This document shows, piece after piece, positions 38,125 through 47,054 of a stretch of DNA of 64,000 nt. The first letter of the stretch is position 1, and every line of letters starts with the position of its first letter. Under the pieces are notes generated by a model, which was not told where the DNA came from, made no database searches, and saw only the letters and a program-made list of their open reading frames with translations. The translations under genes and the position numbers were made by a program. Origin of the DNA: Lapidilactobacillus achengensis (GTDB lineage Bacteria; Bacillota; Bacilli; Lactobacillales; Lactobacillaceae); NCBI RefSeq assembly GCF_003946655.1, contig NZ_RHOV01000007.1, forward strand, positions 1 to 64,000, read 5' to 3'.

Positions 38125-38799
38125 ATGACTAATCAAGAAATCGATCCCCGAAAAATTTGGTCTAAAATTGTTTGGATCATTGTGAGCTATTTGGGAATTC
38201 TCCTCGTTCCCGGTCTGATTTTATCAGCGCTGGGCTTGAAAGGCGTCACCGGCGTGAATTGGCAAATGGGGCTCAGCATTGTCCTGACCGGTATTTTCGT
38301 TTGGTTTGACCGGCGCTCGGACCGCCAGATCGGCATCCAACCTGAAGCTAAAATCGCGGTGGCCGATGTGTTATTATATGGCTTTTTGGGACTCTTGCTG
38401 TTCTATGGTGTTAGCTTACTGGGCACGGTGTTGATCACCCTCTTCTCAGGCGCGCCGCAAACCTCCCAAAACACTCAGGAGATCCTGCAAGTTGTCCGCA
38501 AAGCACCACTTTATGCTGTTTACGCGGCGCTGATCGCCCCGATTTTGGAAGAGCTGGTTTTCCGCAAAACGCTTTACGGCTTAGGCAGTCGCCTGATGAA
38601 TCCAATCGGCGCGGCCTTAATCTCCAGCCTACTCTTTGGCCTGGCTCATAATGACAATCGCTTCTTGATCGTCTACGCGGGCATTGGGGTCGTGCAGTGC
38701 TGGCTCTATCACAAGACCAAGTCGATCAAAGTCACCATCACCGCCCACATCATTTACAACAGTATTTCTTTACTGATCTCCCTCTTTTTGCTGAAGTAA
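38125..38799 (+). CDS. CPBP family intramembrane metalloprotease
   Basis: A 224-residue membrane protein with about six hydrophobic segments. CAAX-protease/bacteriocin-processing motifs are present: EELVFR (catalytic Glu pair and Arg), SLLFGLAHND (His) and ITAHIIYNSI (His). Substrates may be prenylated or bacteriocin-like peptides, or it may act in immunity; none is visible nearby. SD AAAGGAT before the ATG at 38125. Divergent from groES, a common place in lactobacilli. Confidence 0.88.
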   Translation: MTNQEIDPRKIWSKIVWIIVSYLGILLVPGLILSALGLKGVTGVNWQMGLSIVLTGIFVWFDRRSDRQIGIQPEAKIAVADVLLYGFLGLLLFYGVSLLGTVLITLFSGAPQTSQNTQEILQVVRKAPLYAVYAALIAPILEELVFRKTLYGLGSRLMNPIGAALISSLLFGLAHNDNRFLIVYAGIGVVQCWLYHKTKSIKVTITAHIIYNSISLLISLFLLK

Positions 38800-38861
38800 C
38801 TGGCGAATATTCAGTGCGACTCACTTGGTCAGCTGACCACAGATTTTTAAACCTGGGATCC

Positions 38862-38892
38862 AAAAAAGCCACCTAAACAAATTAGGTGGCTG
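38862..38892 (-). terminator. intrinsic terminator of rex
   Basis: AGCCACCTAA/TTAGGTGGCT hairpin with six T on the minus strand, 38 nt beyond the rex stop. Confidence 0.88.
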
Positions 38893-38930
38893 ATCAAACA
38901 GTTTCTTAGAAAAACTTAATTGAACAAAAT

Positions 38931-39608
38931 TTAATTGAACAATGGATCATGAGCCAATGGGTTGATCAAAGTGCCGTCTTCATTGAAGTTGTCCAAGAAG
39001 TAGATCAACGTTTGTAATTCGTTGGCCAGATCCACATTGTGAACCCGAACATCATCAGGCACATTGACCCGTAAAGGCGTGAAGTTTAAAATACCCTTGA
39101 TGCCGACTTTGACTAATTCGTCAGTAATTTCCTGAGCTTGTTCGATCGGAACCGTCAAAATCACGATATCGATTTGTTGGGCGCGCAATTGTTCCTTCAA
39201 CTGGGCCATCGGATAGATCGGCACCCCGCTTTGGATCGTGCCCGTCAGGTCAGGATCCACATCAAAAGCCGCGCTGATCCGAATATTATTCGTTTGCCGG
39301 AAATTATAGTTCAATAACGCGTGACCCAAATTACCAACACCAACTAAAGCGACATTCGTCAAATGGTCTTGGTTCAGCAAACGTTTGAAGAACGTTAACA
39401 AAGAGTCAACGTCATAACCATAACCACGTTTGCCTAAAGCGCCAAAGTAAGAAAAGTCGCGGCGGATCGTCGCGCTGTCCACTTTAACAGCTTCAGAGAG
39501 TTCCGCAGAGGAAACCTTCTTTTTCTCGCCATCGTGCAGAAATTGTAAATAACGGTAATATAAAGGTAAACGGCGTGCCGTTGCCTTTGGAATTTTTATT
39601 TCAGCCAT
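38931..39608 (-). CDS. rex: redox-sensing transcriptional repressor Rex
   Basis: A 225-residue NADH-sensing repressor. The winged helix has [33 protein letters not shown] and the Rossmann domain has [16 protein letters not shown]. Rex binds DNA when NAD+/NADH is high and controls fermentation and respiration genes. SD GAGGTG. Divergent from the ABC-F gene, as in Bacillus ydiH/ydiF. Confidence 0.97.
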   Translation of the reverse strand: MAEIKIPKATARRLPLYYRYLQFLHDGEKKKVSSAELSEAVKVDSATIRRDFSYFGALGKRGYGYDVDSLLTFFKRLLNQDHLTNVALVGVGNLGHALLNYNFRQTNNIRISAAFDVDPDLTGTIQSGVPIYPMAQLKEQLRAQQIDIVILTVPIEQAQEITDELVKVGIKGILNFTPLRVNVPDDVRVHNVDLANELQTLIYFLDNFNEDGTLINPLAHDPLFN

Positions 39609-39850
39609 TGCTGAAACACCTCAGTCTTTCAATCGTTTTTTTGTAAAGCTTGTCAATTATCCAAAATGATTATTCCACAAATTGAGTAAATAAACAACTT
39701 GTTTTCTAAGTTGCATAATAACTGATTCGTGAAAAAGATGCAATAAAAATGCTTGAACCCTTTATTCTATAGCTTTCCACATTATAATGTTCTCACATCA
39801 AAATAATTTAAACTTTTATTAATTTTCATTTGTTACGGAGGAAACTCACA

Positions 39851-41758
39851 ATGATTATACTGCAAGCGCAACAAGTCGCTCGTTTTTTCGGCGCCGAAAC
39901 GCTGTTCTCAGGTGTCAACTTAGAGGTACAAGATCAAGGCCGCGTCGGGCTCGTCGGCGTTAACGGCTCGGGAAAATCAACGTTGCTGAAGATCATCGCC
40001 GGAATCGATCCCCCCGATGAGGGTCAAGTCGTCAAGAATAAAGGCCTGACCATTGGCTATTTGGCTCAGAATAGTGGTCTTGATTCCCACAACACGATCA
40101 TTGCGGAAATGACGGCGGTGTTCGCCGCTCTGCAAGCAATGGAACGCCAATTGCGCCAGTTGGAACTTGACTTGGCCCAACACCCGACCGATCAGGAACT
40201 GTTGAATCAATATGACCAACTACAGAATCGCTTTAAGTTGGAGAACGGCTACGGCTACGAAGCGGAAATCAAAACCGTGCTCCAAGGCTTTCAATTCCCC
40301 GCTGAAACTTATCAGAAACCGATCAGCTCATTATCCGGTGGTGAACGTTCGCGGCTAGCGCTGGCGAAGATTCTGTTGCAACGTCCGAATTTGTTGATTT
40401 TAGACGAACCGACCAATCACTTGGATATCGAAACCCTGAACTGGTTAGAAAACTATTTGCAAAGCTATCGCGGCGCCCTGCTGATTGTTTCCCATGACCA
40501 GTACTTCCTGGATCATGTGACCAAGGAAATCTTCGCGCTTGAGCATCACAGTTTGACCCATTATCACGGCAATTACAGCGCCTATTTGCAGCAACGGGCT
40601 CAGAACTTTCAGACGGCAACCAAGGCCTACGATCAACAACAAGCGGAGATCAAGAAGCTGGAAACCTTCGTGGAGAAGAACATCACGCGAGCTTCCACCA
40701 CCAAACGAGCACAAGCGCGCCGCAAACAGCTGGAGAAAATGGTCCGCCTGGACAAACCAGTCGACAGCAATCAAAGTCTCCATTTCCACTTCGACCTGAC
40801 CAAGGAAACTGGCAAAGAAGTTCTCTTTGTCCGAGACTTAGCGATCGGTTATGAAGACCGAGTCATGTCCAGCCCGATCAATTTCGCCGTGATCAAGCAC
40901 CAGCGCGTGGCGATCATCGGTCCTAACGGGGTGGGTAAATCCACCCTAGTCAAGACCCTCTTGCAACAGATTCCCGCGCTGGCCGGCAGTTTCAAATTTG
41001 GCGCGAACGTCCAGATCGGCTACTACGATCAGGATCAACGCCAACTGGACCCACAATTGACCGTGTTGGAAACGATCTGGCAAGAACACCCCTTACTACC
41101 GGAACAAGAGATTCGCACCGTTTTAGGCAGTTTCCTGTTCAGTGGTGATGATGTTCAAAAAGTGGTCCATCAGCTCTCTGGTGGTGAAAAAGCTCGTCTG
41201 CTTTTAACCAAGTTGGCCATGGAAAAACGCAATGTGTTACTGATGGACGAACCAACGAACCACTTGGATATCCAGTCCAAAGAAGTTCTGGAACAGGCCT
41301 TGGCCAACTTTGCTGGAACGCTGATTTTCGTCTCCCATGACCGTTACTTGATCAATAGTTTGGCCGATCGGATCGTGGACTTAACGCCAACTGGCAGTCA
41401 AGTTTACGAAGGCAATTATGACTTTTATCTGGAGAAACGCCAACCGGAAATTGCAGCGGTCACCACCACCACTGAAATTTCTGACAATCAAGCGCAGTTC
41501 ATCGCCGACAAGGCCCAACAACGTGAAGTTCGGAAGCTGGAGCGGGCGGTCAGTAACGCCGAAGCGCTGATGAACGAGCGTCACCAGCAAGCGGAAGCCT
41601 TACAGCAACAAATGGCCCAACCAGCGATCCAAGCCGACTTTGTCAAGCTAGGTGATCTACAAAAGGAACTGGACCAGATCCAAGCGGCCGAAACCGCCGC
41701 TGAGAATGATTGGCTACTGGCTACTGAAGCCCTGGAACAAGGACCAGCGACAAATTAA
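39851..41758 (+). CDS. ABC-F family ATPase (YdiF type)
   Basis: A 635-residue soluble protein with two ABC domains: GVNGSGKST, LSGGERSRLALAK and LILDEPTNHLD in the first; GPNGVGKST, LSGGEKARLLLTK and LLMDEPTNHLD in the second. A linker (P-site interaction motif region) separates them and a coiled-coil tail (about 555-630) ends the protein. ABC-F proteins act on ribosome E sites as translation factors. ATG at 39851 has GGAGGAAA. The divergent rex neighbour supports YdiF. Confidence 0.93.
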   Translation: MIILQAQQVARFFGAETLFSGVNLEVQDQGRVGLVGVNGSGKSTLLKIIAGIDPPDEGQVVKNKGLTIGYLAQNSGLDSHNTIIAEMTAVFAALQAMERQLRQLELDLAQHPTDQELLNQYDQLQNRFKLENGYGYEAEIKTVLQGFQFPAETYQKPISSLSGGERSRLALAKILLQRPNLLILDEPTNHLDIETLNWLENYLQSYRGALLIVSHDQYFLDHVTKEIFALEHHSLTHYHGNYSAYLQQRAQNFQTATKAYDQQQAEIKKLETFVEKNITRASTTKRAQARRKQLEKMVRLDKPVDSNQSLHFHFDLTKETGKEVLFVRDLAIGYEDRVMSSPINFAVIKHQRVAIIGPNGVGKSTLVKTLLQQIPALAGSFKFGANVQIGYYDQDQRQLDPQLTVLETIWQEHPLLPEQEIRTVLGSFLFSGDDVQKVVHQLSGGEKARLLLTKLAMEKRNVLLMDEPTNHLDIQSKEVLEQALANFAGTLIFVSHDRYLINSLADRIVDLTPTGSQVYEGNYDFYLEKRQPEIAAVTTTTEISDNQAQFIADKAQQREVRKLERAVSNAEALMNERHQQAEALQQQMAQPAIQADFVKLGDLQKELDQIQAAETAAENDWLLATEALEQGPATN

Positions 41759-41868
41759 GCTGGCTGCCCGCGGTTAACATCAGGCAACCCACCGCGTTTC
41801 AAGGTCAAGGTCAGTGCCGCCAATTTCAAGGTCAGCCGCAAACGGAAAATGAGAAAAATGAGTATAAC

Positions 41869-41902
41869 AAAAGCGCCTATTCCAACGAATATGGCGCTTT
41901 TT
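41869..41902. terminator. bidirectional intrinsic terminator
   Basis: AAAAGCGCCTATTC pairs with GAATATGGCGCTTTTT between the convergent ABC-F and PTS IIB genes. Confidence 0.88.
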
Positions 41903-41940
41903 GCTATGTTAACTTATTTGGAACAATTGATCAATTTGAA

Positions 41941-42261
41941 CTATTCGCCCATCAATTTCTCAGCTTGTGCCAAAACAGCGTCGCCATCCATCATGCCATA
42001 TGAACGCATGTCGATCACTTCAACTGGAATATTCTTGCCAGCAACTTTATCTTGGAATTGCTTCAACATATAACGAACTTGTGGTCCTAAGAGGAGAACA
42101 TTAACGTCATTAGATGCCAAGGCGTTATCAGCGTCACCAGCGGCAGTTGCGAAGATGTTTGCTTCAATTCCCTTTGCTGCTGCAGCTTTTTGCATTTTTG
42201 AAACTAATAAACTGGTAGACATACCAGCACTACATACTAACATGATTGTTTTCTCGGCCAT
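41941..42261 (-). CDS. PTS lactose/cellobiose-type IIB component (orphan)
   Basis: A 106-residue IIB protein of the Lac family. The phosphocysteine loop is LVCSAGMSTSLLVSKM (Cys at residue 10). IIB passes phosphate from IIA to the sugar on IIC. No IIA, IIC or glycosidase is adjacent, so it must work with components encoded elsewhere. SD AAGGAG. A cre-like palindrome 29 bp upstream of the start codon suggests catabolite control. Confidence 0.93.
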   Translation of the reverse strand: MAEKTIMLVCSAGMSTSLLVSKMQKAAAAKGIEANIFATAAGDADNALASNDVNVLLLGPQVRYMLKQFQDKVAGKNIPVEVIDMRSYGMMDGDAVLAQAEKLMGE

Positions 42262-42289
42262 GATAAAAACGCTCCTTACAAAATGTTAA

Positions 42290-42312
42290 TGAAAACGGCT
42301 AAACCGTTTTCA
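42290..42312 (-). promoter_or_regulatory. cre-like palindrome upstream of PTS IIB
   Basis: TGAAAACGG, five bases, CCGTTTTCA: a perfect 9-bp inverted repeat. Read on the minus strand its first 13 bases equal those of the site at 14566-14584 beside ccpA. Probable CcpA operator. Confidence 0.65.
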
Positions 42313-42355
42313 ATACAATATCGATGATAGTCTAAAAAAGCTGATGTGTCAATGA

Positions 42356-43396
42356 TTAATATCTAACGAGATCCAAGCTGGGATCCGCGTTCAAGGTTAG
42401 ATCAGCTGCCGGCGCGCCGGTGTCCAAGGAGACTTGCGCCGCGGCACCAATCATGGCAGCGTTATCACCGCAAAGCCGTAATGGCGGCACGATCAACTCG
42501 ATCTCCGGGAAATTCGTGGCCAGATTTGCGCTCATCATTTCCCTTAACCCTTGGTTGGCCGCCACGCCGCCGGCAATCACCAATTGCTCAACCGGATATT
42601 GCGCCAGCGCATGCATGGTTTTGGTCACCAGCACCTCACCGACGCTGGCTTGAAAGCTGGCGGCGAGATCTTCCCGCGCTAAAGTCTCGCCAATTTGACT
42701 AGCATGATGGACCCGATTGATGAAGGCACTTTTTAACCCGCTGAAACTGAAGTCAAAATTATCTTCATCAATCATCGCCCGAGGAAACTTGAAGGTGTCA
42801 CGCCCCAAATGGGCCAGCCGGTCAACCTCTTTGCCCGCGGGATAATTGATGCCTAACACGCGTCCAATCTTATCATAGGCTTCGCCAGCGGCATCATCCC
42901 GGGTCTCGCCGAGTAACTCGAATTGATTCGGCGCTGAAACCAAGACGAGCTCTGTGTGCCCGCCAGAGACCACCAGGGCCATAAATGGGTACACCAAAGG
43001 CTTGACCAGTTGCGCCGCATAAATGTGACCAGCCAAGTGATTGATCGGCAATAACGGCAAATGATGCGCGTAGGCCAAAGCCTTGGCCGCACTGATCCCA
43101 ATCAAAAGTGACCCTACCAATCCCGGTCCATAGGTAACCGCGATTGCTGACAGATCCTCGTAACCCACCTGGGCCTCAGTCAGCGCCAAATCCGTACAGT
43201 GCAGGATCTGTTCAACATGGTGGCGGCTGGCCACTTCTGGCACGACCCCACCAAAACGTTGATGACTCTTGATTTGAGTGGCAATAATGTTGCTCAAGAT
43301 CTGGCGACCAGATTCGATCACGGCCACACTGGTTTCATCACAACTGGTTTCAAACGCTAAAATCAATTCTCTCCGACTATTCTTCAAAACGTTCAT
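42356..43396 (-). CDS. tsaD: tRNA N6-adenosine threonylcarbamoyltransferase TsaD
   Basis: A 346-residue ASKHA-fold enzyme for the t6A37 modification of ANN-decoding tRNAs. Metal and nucleotide motifs are [42 protein letters not shown] and [12 protein letters not shown]. Works with TsaB and TsaE; tsaB lies two genes upstream in the same operon, with rimI between. Confidence 0.98.
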   Translation of the reverse strand: MNVLKNSRRELILAFETSCDETSVAVIESGRQILSNIIATQIKSHQRFGGVVPEVASRHHVEQILHCTDLALTEAQVGYEDLSAIAVTYGPGLVGSLLIGISAAKALAYAHHLPLLPINHLAGHIYAAQLVKPLVYPFMALVVSGGHTELVLVSAPNQFELLGETRDDAAGEAYDKIGRVLGINYPAGKEVDRLAHLGRDTFKFPRAMIDEDNFDFSFSGLKSAFINRVHHASQIGETLAREDLAASFQASVGEVLVTKTMHALAQYPVEQLVIAGGVAANQGLREMMSANLATNFPEIELIVPPLRLCGDNAAMIGAAAQVSLDTGAPAADLTLNADPSLDLVRY

Positions 43397-43404
43397 CGCT
43401 CATT

Positions 43405-43986
43405 TCATTTTTTTGGCTGCTGGGATGGATCCAATGATAATAACATTGAGACCGCGTCCGCGTGTTCTTGTTCATAATAGTTGTGCCGGATCCGCACGGG
43501 TTTGAATCCCAGTTGGCGATACAGGCCCAGCGCTGGTTCATTATCGACCCGAGCCTCAAGGGTGACGCGCTGGCAGTCCTGCGCTTGCGCAACCTCAATC
43601 AAGAAGGTCATCATCCGGCGACCCAGGCCCTGGCGTTGCCAAGTGCTCAGAAGGGCGATATTGGTGATATGGACCTCTTCTGACGAAAACCAAGCCCCAA
43701 TAAAGCCAACCAATTCGGTCTCATTAGCCTCAAGTCCCAAATAAAGGCGGTCACCTTGGCGCGTCATTTCATTCATAAACGTTAGCCGATCCCAGGGCAT
43801 CTTTTCTTGATAGACATCGCGCTCAATGGCCAACGCTTGGTTCAAGTCGGCCACGACCAACCGCCGCAATGTCATCGTGGTGGTTCCCTGTTGCCATTGT
43901 AGCGGCAATTTTGCTGTTGGTGGCTGTGGCGCATTGGGCACCGGCGGCCAGAAAAACTGTTTAAACTTCTTCAACAAAGCTCTCAT
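43405..43986 (-). CDS. rimI: ribosomal-protein-alanine N-acetyltransferase RimI
   Basis: A GNAT acetyltransferase of about 193 residues. The acetyl-CoA loop is LLSTWQRQGLGRRMMTFLI, followed by LEARVDNEPALGLYRQLGFKPVRIRHNYY, the RimI signature. Family members acetylate ribosomal protein S18 and other N-termini. About 40 N-terminal residues, Pro/Lys-rich, precede the domain. The start at 43986 overlaps the end of tsaB, with GGTGAAG as SD. Confidence 0.9.
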   Translation of the reverse strand: MRALLKKFKQFFWPPVPNAPQPPTAKLPLQWQQGTTTMTLRRLVVADLNQALAIERDVYQEKMPWDRLTFMNEMTRQGDRLYLGLEANETELVGFIGAWFSSEEVHITNIALLSTWQRQGLGRRMMTFLIEVAQAQDCQRVTLEARVDNEPALGLYRQLGFKPVRIRHNYYEQEHADAVSMLLSLDPSQQPKK

Positions 43987-44710
43987 GTGCTTCACCTGGA
44001 TGATTCTTTAGCCACGTCGCTTCCGCCTCGGTGGGTCGTAAGTAATTAGGCGCAAACCCATTCAGATCCTGAACCTGTTGCGCTGGCGTCGCCAATAAAT
44101 CAAAATCAGCCGCGTTAGGCATTGTCACACTCCCTGCGGCCACGGTAACAACCGCGTCAGGCCAAGCTTGACGCCACCAAGCTTGCTGTGATTCGGTCAG
44201 CTGTCCCGTGACCACGATCGGTCCCGTTGGTGCCAACGCCTGCGCTTGCGCAACGATTTGGGCCGCCGCCAAATACTGATCAGGCTGAAGACGCTGAACA
44301 GTGGCAGGCTCTGCCGCCGACCAGCGATAAAACCCGGCAAAATAGCAGTCGCGCCGAGCATCAATCAATGGCACGATCAACGGGCTTGTGTGTTGCCACC
44401 GCCAAGCTGTCGTCAAAGCCGCTAAACTGGAAATGCCGTATAAGGGAATCTTCAAAGTCCAGGCTAACATTTTGGCGGTGGTGATGGCGATTCGGACACC
44501 TGTATAAGATCCTGGGCCCATGGCAACCACGATTCTAGTGACCGCCGCCAATTCCACACCAGCGTAACGCAAGGCCTGATCGATCGCTGGCATTAACGTC
44601 GCGCTATGATTCTTGGCCTTGGCGGTTTGGATCATGGCTAAGGGCTGACCATCCGCGATGACAGCCACGCTTAAAGGTAGATTTGATGTATCTAATGCTA
44701 GAGTCAGCAC
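43961..44710 (-). CDS. tsaB: tRNA threonylcarbamoyladenosine biosynthesis protein TsaB
   Basis: A 249-residue ASKHA-fold partner of TsaD. MLTLALDTSNLPLSVAV and VVAMGPGSYTGVRIAITTAK are diagnostic. It activates TsaD as a heterodimer. Start is GTG with AGAGGCG upstream. Overlaps rimI by 26 bp. Confidence 0.96.
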   Translation of the reverse strand: MLTLALDTSNLPLSVAVIADGQPLAMIQTAKAKNHSATLMPAIDQALRYAGVELAAVTRIVVAMGPGSYTGVRIAITTAKMLAWTLKIPLYGISSLAALTTAWRWQHTSPLIVPLIDARRDCYFAGFYRWSAAEPATVQRLQPDQYLAAAQIVAQAQALAPTGPIVVTGQLTESQQAWWRQAWPDAVVTVAAGSVTMPNAADFDLLATPAQQVQDLNGFAPNYLRPTEAEATWLKNHPGEAHESFVEEV

Positions 44711-45266
44711 AAAAAAACGCCTCTGCTTTCTGAAAATATCTAGCTTAAGTTTAACACATCCCTTTTGGATCGGGGAAATTGTTTTTCACGGCGCTAGCGT
44801 CGCTTGGCCGCTGTGAGTTTGATCAAACAACCTAGGCGGTGACGGCCGCGCCTCGTTTCCAGTGCTTGCGGCAATTGCCCGTAGCCACTGGCTCAAGTTG
44901 AAATCGTGATAGACAAAAAGTGACCGCGCTAAATTGTCGAGACGGGGATTCGGGGACCTGATCCGCTAAGAACAAATCCCTTACCCTAAAGGCAATAGGC
45001 GATCACTTCAAGTTCATTCTAAACCTAATATTACATTTGTCAAATTCGTTAGCGAGTATTTTCCCCTAAGTGTGATTTAGGCTATCCTTTCCCTACACGA
45101 ACTGGCCGCTGAGGATCTTATGATGATCACCGCGACTGGCCGAGCTGACGGCATCTTCAGAATTGAAGCACGCCCGGCGGCTGACAAGCGCCGTCTAGTC
45201 GTGGGGATTCCTCCCTACCAGGGCAGTTTTTCCCTGTGTCCTTGGTTGAGGCCCAGTCAAGGCCGT
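44711..45266. other. intergenic region without supported gene
   Basis: About 555 bp between tsaB and folT. An open plus-strand frame (45120-45365) runs antisense into folT and lacks an SD or family. Small inverted repeats occur (CAGGG/CCCTG at 45219-45236) without T runs. The tsaB promoter should lie near the left end. Confidence 0.5.
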
Positions 45267-45800
45267 TCAGTCCAACCGCTGGGTCAACTTCAGGCGCGTG
45301 ACCGCCTTGAGCATCACATAAATACCCACGAAATAGATGGGGATCATCATCAATTCCTTCGGTAAACGTAGCCAAAATAATGGCCAAAAGGAAACGTGAT
45401 ACATCAATTGCAAGACGGCCGTGTTGATCACCAAATTGCTGCCTAAATTAATGATCACCGCCACCAACAATACACGCCACCAGCTGACCGTTGACATTTT
45501 ACGCTGATCCAACAACCAGCCATAGATGAAGCCGCTGAAAATCGCCACCACCGTGAACGCTGGATTAAACGCGCCCTGCGGAAACAGTGAGGCCCCGATC
45601 AAATCACTGACACCCCCGGCGATGCCCGCGTAAAACGGACCATACCAATAGCCAATCAAAGCTGACACAATGAAAGTGGCCGACACTTTCAAGAAATTCG
45701 TGCCAAAAGAAAAACGACCTAAAATCAGCTGAATCGCGATTAGGGCCGCTAAGAAGACAAGCCTTTGCATGGACAGACCATGCCTAGTTGTTTTTTCCAT
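45267..45800 (-). CDS. folT: folate ECF transporter S component FolT
   Basis: A 177-residue membrane protein with six helices, the S-component size. FGTNFLKVSATFIVSALIGYWYGPFYAGIAGGVSDLIGA is characteristic of FolT-type S proteins. It captures folate and docks on the shared EcfAAT module encoded elsewhere. ATG at 45800 has GAGGGAG. The THF riboswitch directly upstream supports the substrate assignment. Confidence 0.94.
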   Translation of the reverse strand: MEKTTRHGLSMQRLVFLAALIAIQLILGRFSFGTNFLKVSATFIVSALIGYWYGPFYAGIAGGVSDLIGASLFPQGAFNPAFTVVAIFSGFIYGWLLDQRKMSTVSWWRVLLVAVIINLGSNLVINTAVLQLMYHVSFWPLFWLRLPKELMMIPIYFVGIYVMLKAVTRLKLTQRLD

Positions 45801-45818
45801 TCTGAACACTCCCTCGTT

Positions 45819-45932
45819 GGAGCGCCACCAAAAGCGGCGAATGCGGCAGCTAAACCGCGATCGAATCCGTTCGATCTTCGTCCGATGTTCACATTCCGTT
45901 CCATCAGCACTTTACGCTTAGCCGCCTACTCC
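45819..45932 (-). promoter_or_regulatory. THF (tetrahydrofolate) riboswitch
   Basis: On the minus strand the leader begins GGAGTAGGCGGC and contains GCGTAAAGTG, GGAACGGAATGT, GACGAAG, CGCGGTTTAGC and GCATTCGCCGC, in the order of the class I THF aptamer. GGAG and a 3' CTCC close the base. The 3' end is 5 nt from the folT SD (GAGGGAG), suggesting control of translation initiation rather than a separate terminator. Confidence 0.93.
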
Positions 45933-45942
45933 GAATAGAAAA

Positions 45943-45971
45943 ATTCTACTGGCTTTCTCATGATTTTGCAA
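45943..45971 (-). promoter_or_regulatory. folT promoter
   Basis: On the minus strand TTGCAA (45971-45966), 17 nt, TAGAAT (45948-45943). The riboswitch begins 11 nt downstream of the -10. Confidence 0.8.
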
Positions 45972-46166
45972 GTCTCACGTTTGTGATAATTATTCATCCT
46001 GCCTGCTATTAGGACAACACCGGCTCCTGAAAGGAACGCGCAGCCATGATGACGCTGGTACCAACCGTCTCTCCTTGATTGAAGCGACTTGACGGCGTGA
46101 CGTTCGAGTGAGCACCTAACGCGCCCCCGCACTCAACCGAAACGCGCCGCCTACGGTTGCCAGCAA

Positions 46167-46904
46167 TCAGCGCCATTTCACCTGGGCCTCCGCGGCAATC
46201 TCTGTGCCATTCAAGATTCGATGGTGGGTGAGCATCTGATCCCCTGCTGTGGTTTGGATCAACTGACTTTGGATCTGATCACCATAACGAACCTCGTGCT
46301 CATAGCGGATCAGCATCTCCTGCAATTGATTTTCTCGTAGGAAGGTGGCGGTCAACGCATCCAGCATCCAATCGAAGTAATGGGCATTGTTCACGTGGCG
46401 ATTGGAATCAATGTCGAAGTAACGAACCTGATACGCCTTGTCGACCTGGTTTTCTGCCCAATCCAGTTTCGGTAAATGAGGCATGGTCAGCACTTGTTTG
46501 GAAAAGGGCGCGTCATACTTACTGGTCAGTTCCTCGGGCATTTTGATCATCCGCCGGGCGCTGAGGCTCATCACCACCCAAGTACTACGCACCGCCACTA
46601 ATTCATTGCCCGCCTGGTCAAAGAGCCAATAGTTGCGGTAACAGAAGAACTTGTTGTATTGACTGACCTCGGTCCGCGCCTCGATCACTTCATGTTGTCG
46701 CGGCAGCCGCGTCACATTGATCAAATACTCCGTCGTCACCCAACCTAATGCCAAGCGATTCATGTCTTCCGGTCCTAACCCGTGCGCCGCTAATTGACGC
46801 TCAGAAACTAAGACCAAGTGATTCATGGCCGCCGACAGATGCATCGCGCCCGCCGGATCACATTCATAAAACGGTACGATAAATTTCTCTGCGTAATAAG
46901 TCAT
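46167..46904 (-). CDS. acyl-[acyl-carrier-protein] thioesterase (FatA-like)
   Basis: A 245-residue double-hotdog thioesterase. The first hotdog has FIVPFYECDPAGAMHLSAAMNHL and the second has YFDIDSNRHVNNAHYFDWMLDAL, whose Asp/Asn/His are the usual catalytic set. It releases free fatty acids from ACP, common in lactobacilli. ATG at 46904 with GAGGGGC upstream is preferred; earlier in-frame ATGs exist. Confidence 0.9.
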   Translation of the reverse strand: MTYYAEKFIVPFYECDPAGAMHLSAAMNHLVLVSERQLAAHGLGPEDMNRLALGWVTTEYLINVTRLPRQHEVIEARTEVSQYNKFFCYRNYWLFDQAGNELVAVRSTWVVMSLSARRMIKMPEELTSKYDAPFSKQVLTMPHLPKLDWAENQVDKAYQVRYFDIDSNRHVNNAHYFDWMLDALTATFLRENQLQEMLIRYEHEVRYGDQIQSQLIQTTAGDQMLTHHRILNGTEIAAEAQVKWR

Positions 46905-47054
46905 GATTTGCGTGCCCCTCATTTGAATTTTTTCCACTTTGTTCTGATTTTCGGCCTGTGACCGTGCCTCAACTCGCGCTTCAGTCCAACTGGACCCGAA
47001 ACGCTGCTGCTATTGACCATGGTTTAGTCCACCGTTGGTTCAACCGCCGTTGGC

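Noticed and set aside
39620-39850. Rex operator in the rex/ABC-F intergenic region
   Set aside because: Only a half-site-like TTGTGGAATAATC is visible; the inverted repeat expected for Rex is not complete enough to report.
45120-45365. 81-codon plus-strand open frame antisense to the folT 3' end
   Set aside because: No SD and no family; overlaps a clear gene.
46055-46085. T-box-like GGTTGGTACCAGCG on the minus strand between the thioesterase and folT
   Set aside because: The T-box core requires GGTGGNACCGCG; here it is altered, symmetrical around GGTACC (GACG/CGTC hairpin), with no specifier stem or terminator, and folT is not a T-box gene.
45926-46132. 68-codon minus-strand open frame before folT
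   Set aside because: It covers the folT promoter and abuts the riboswitch; no SD or similarity.
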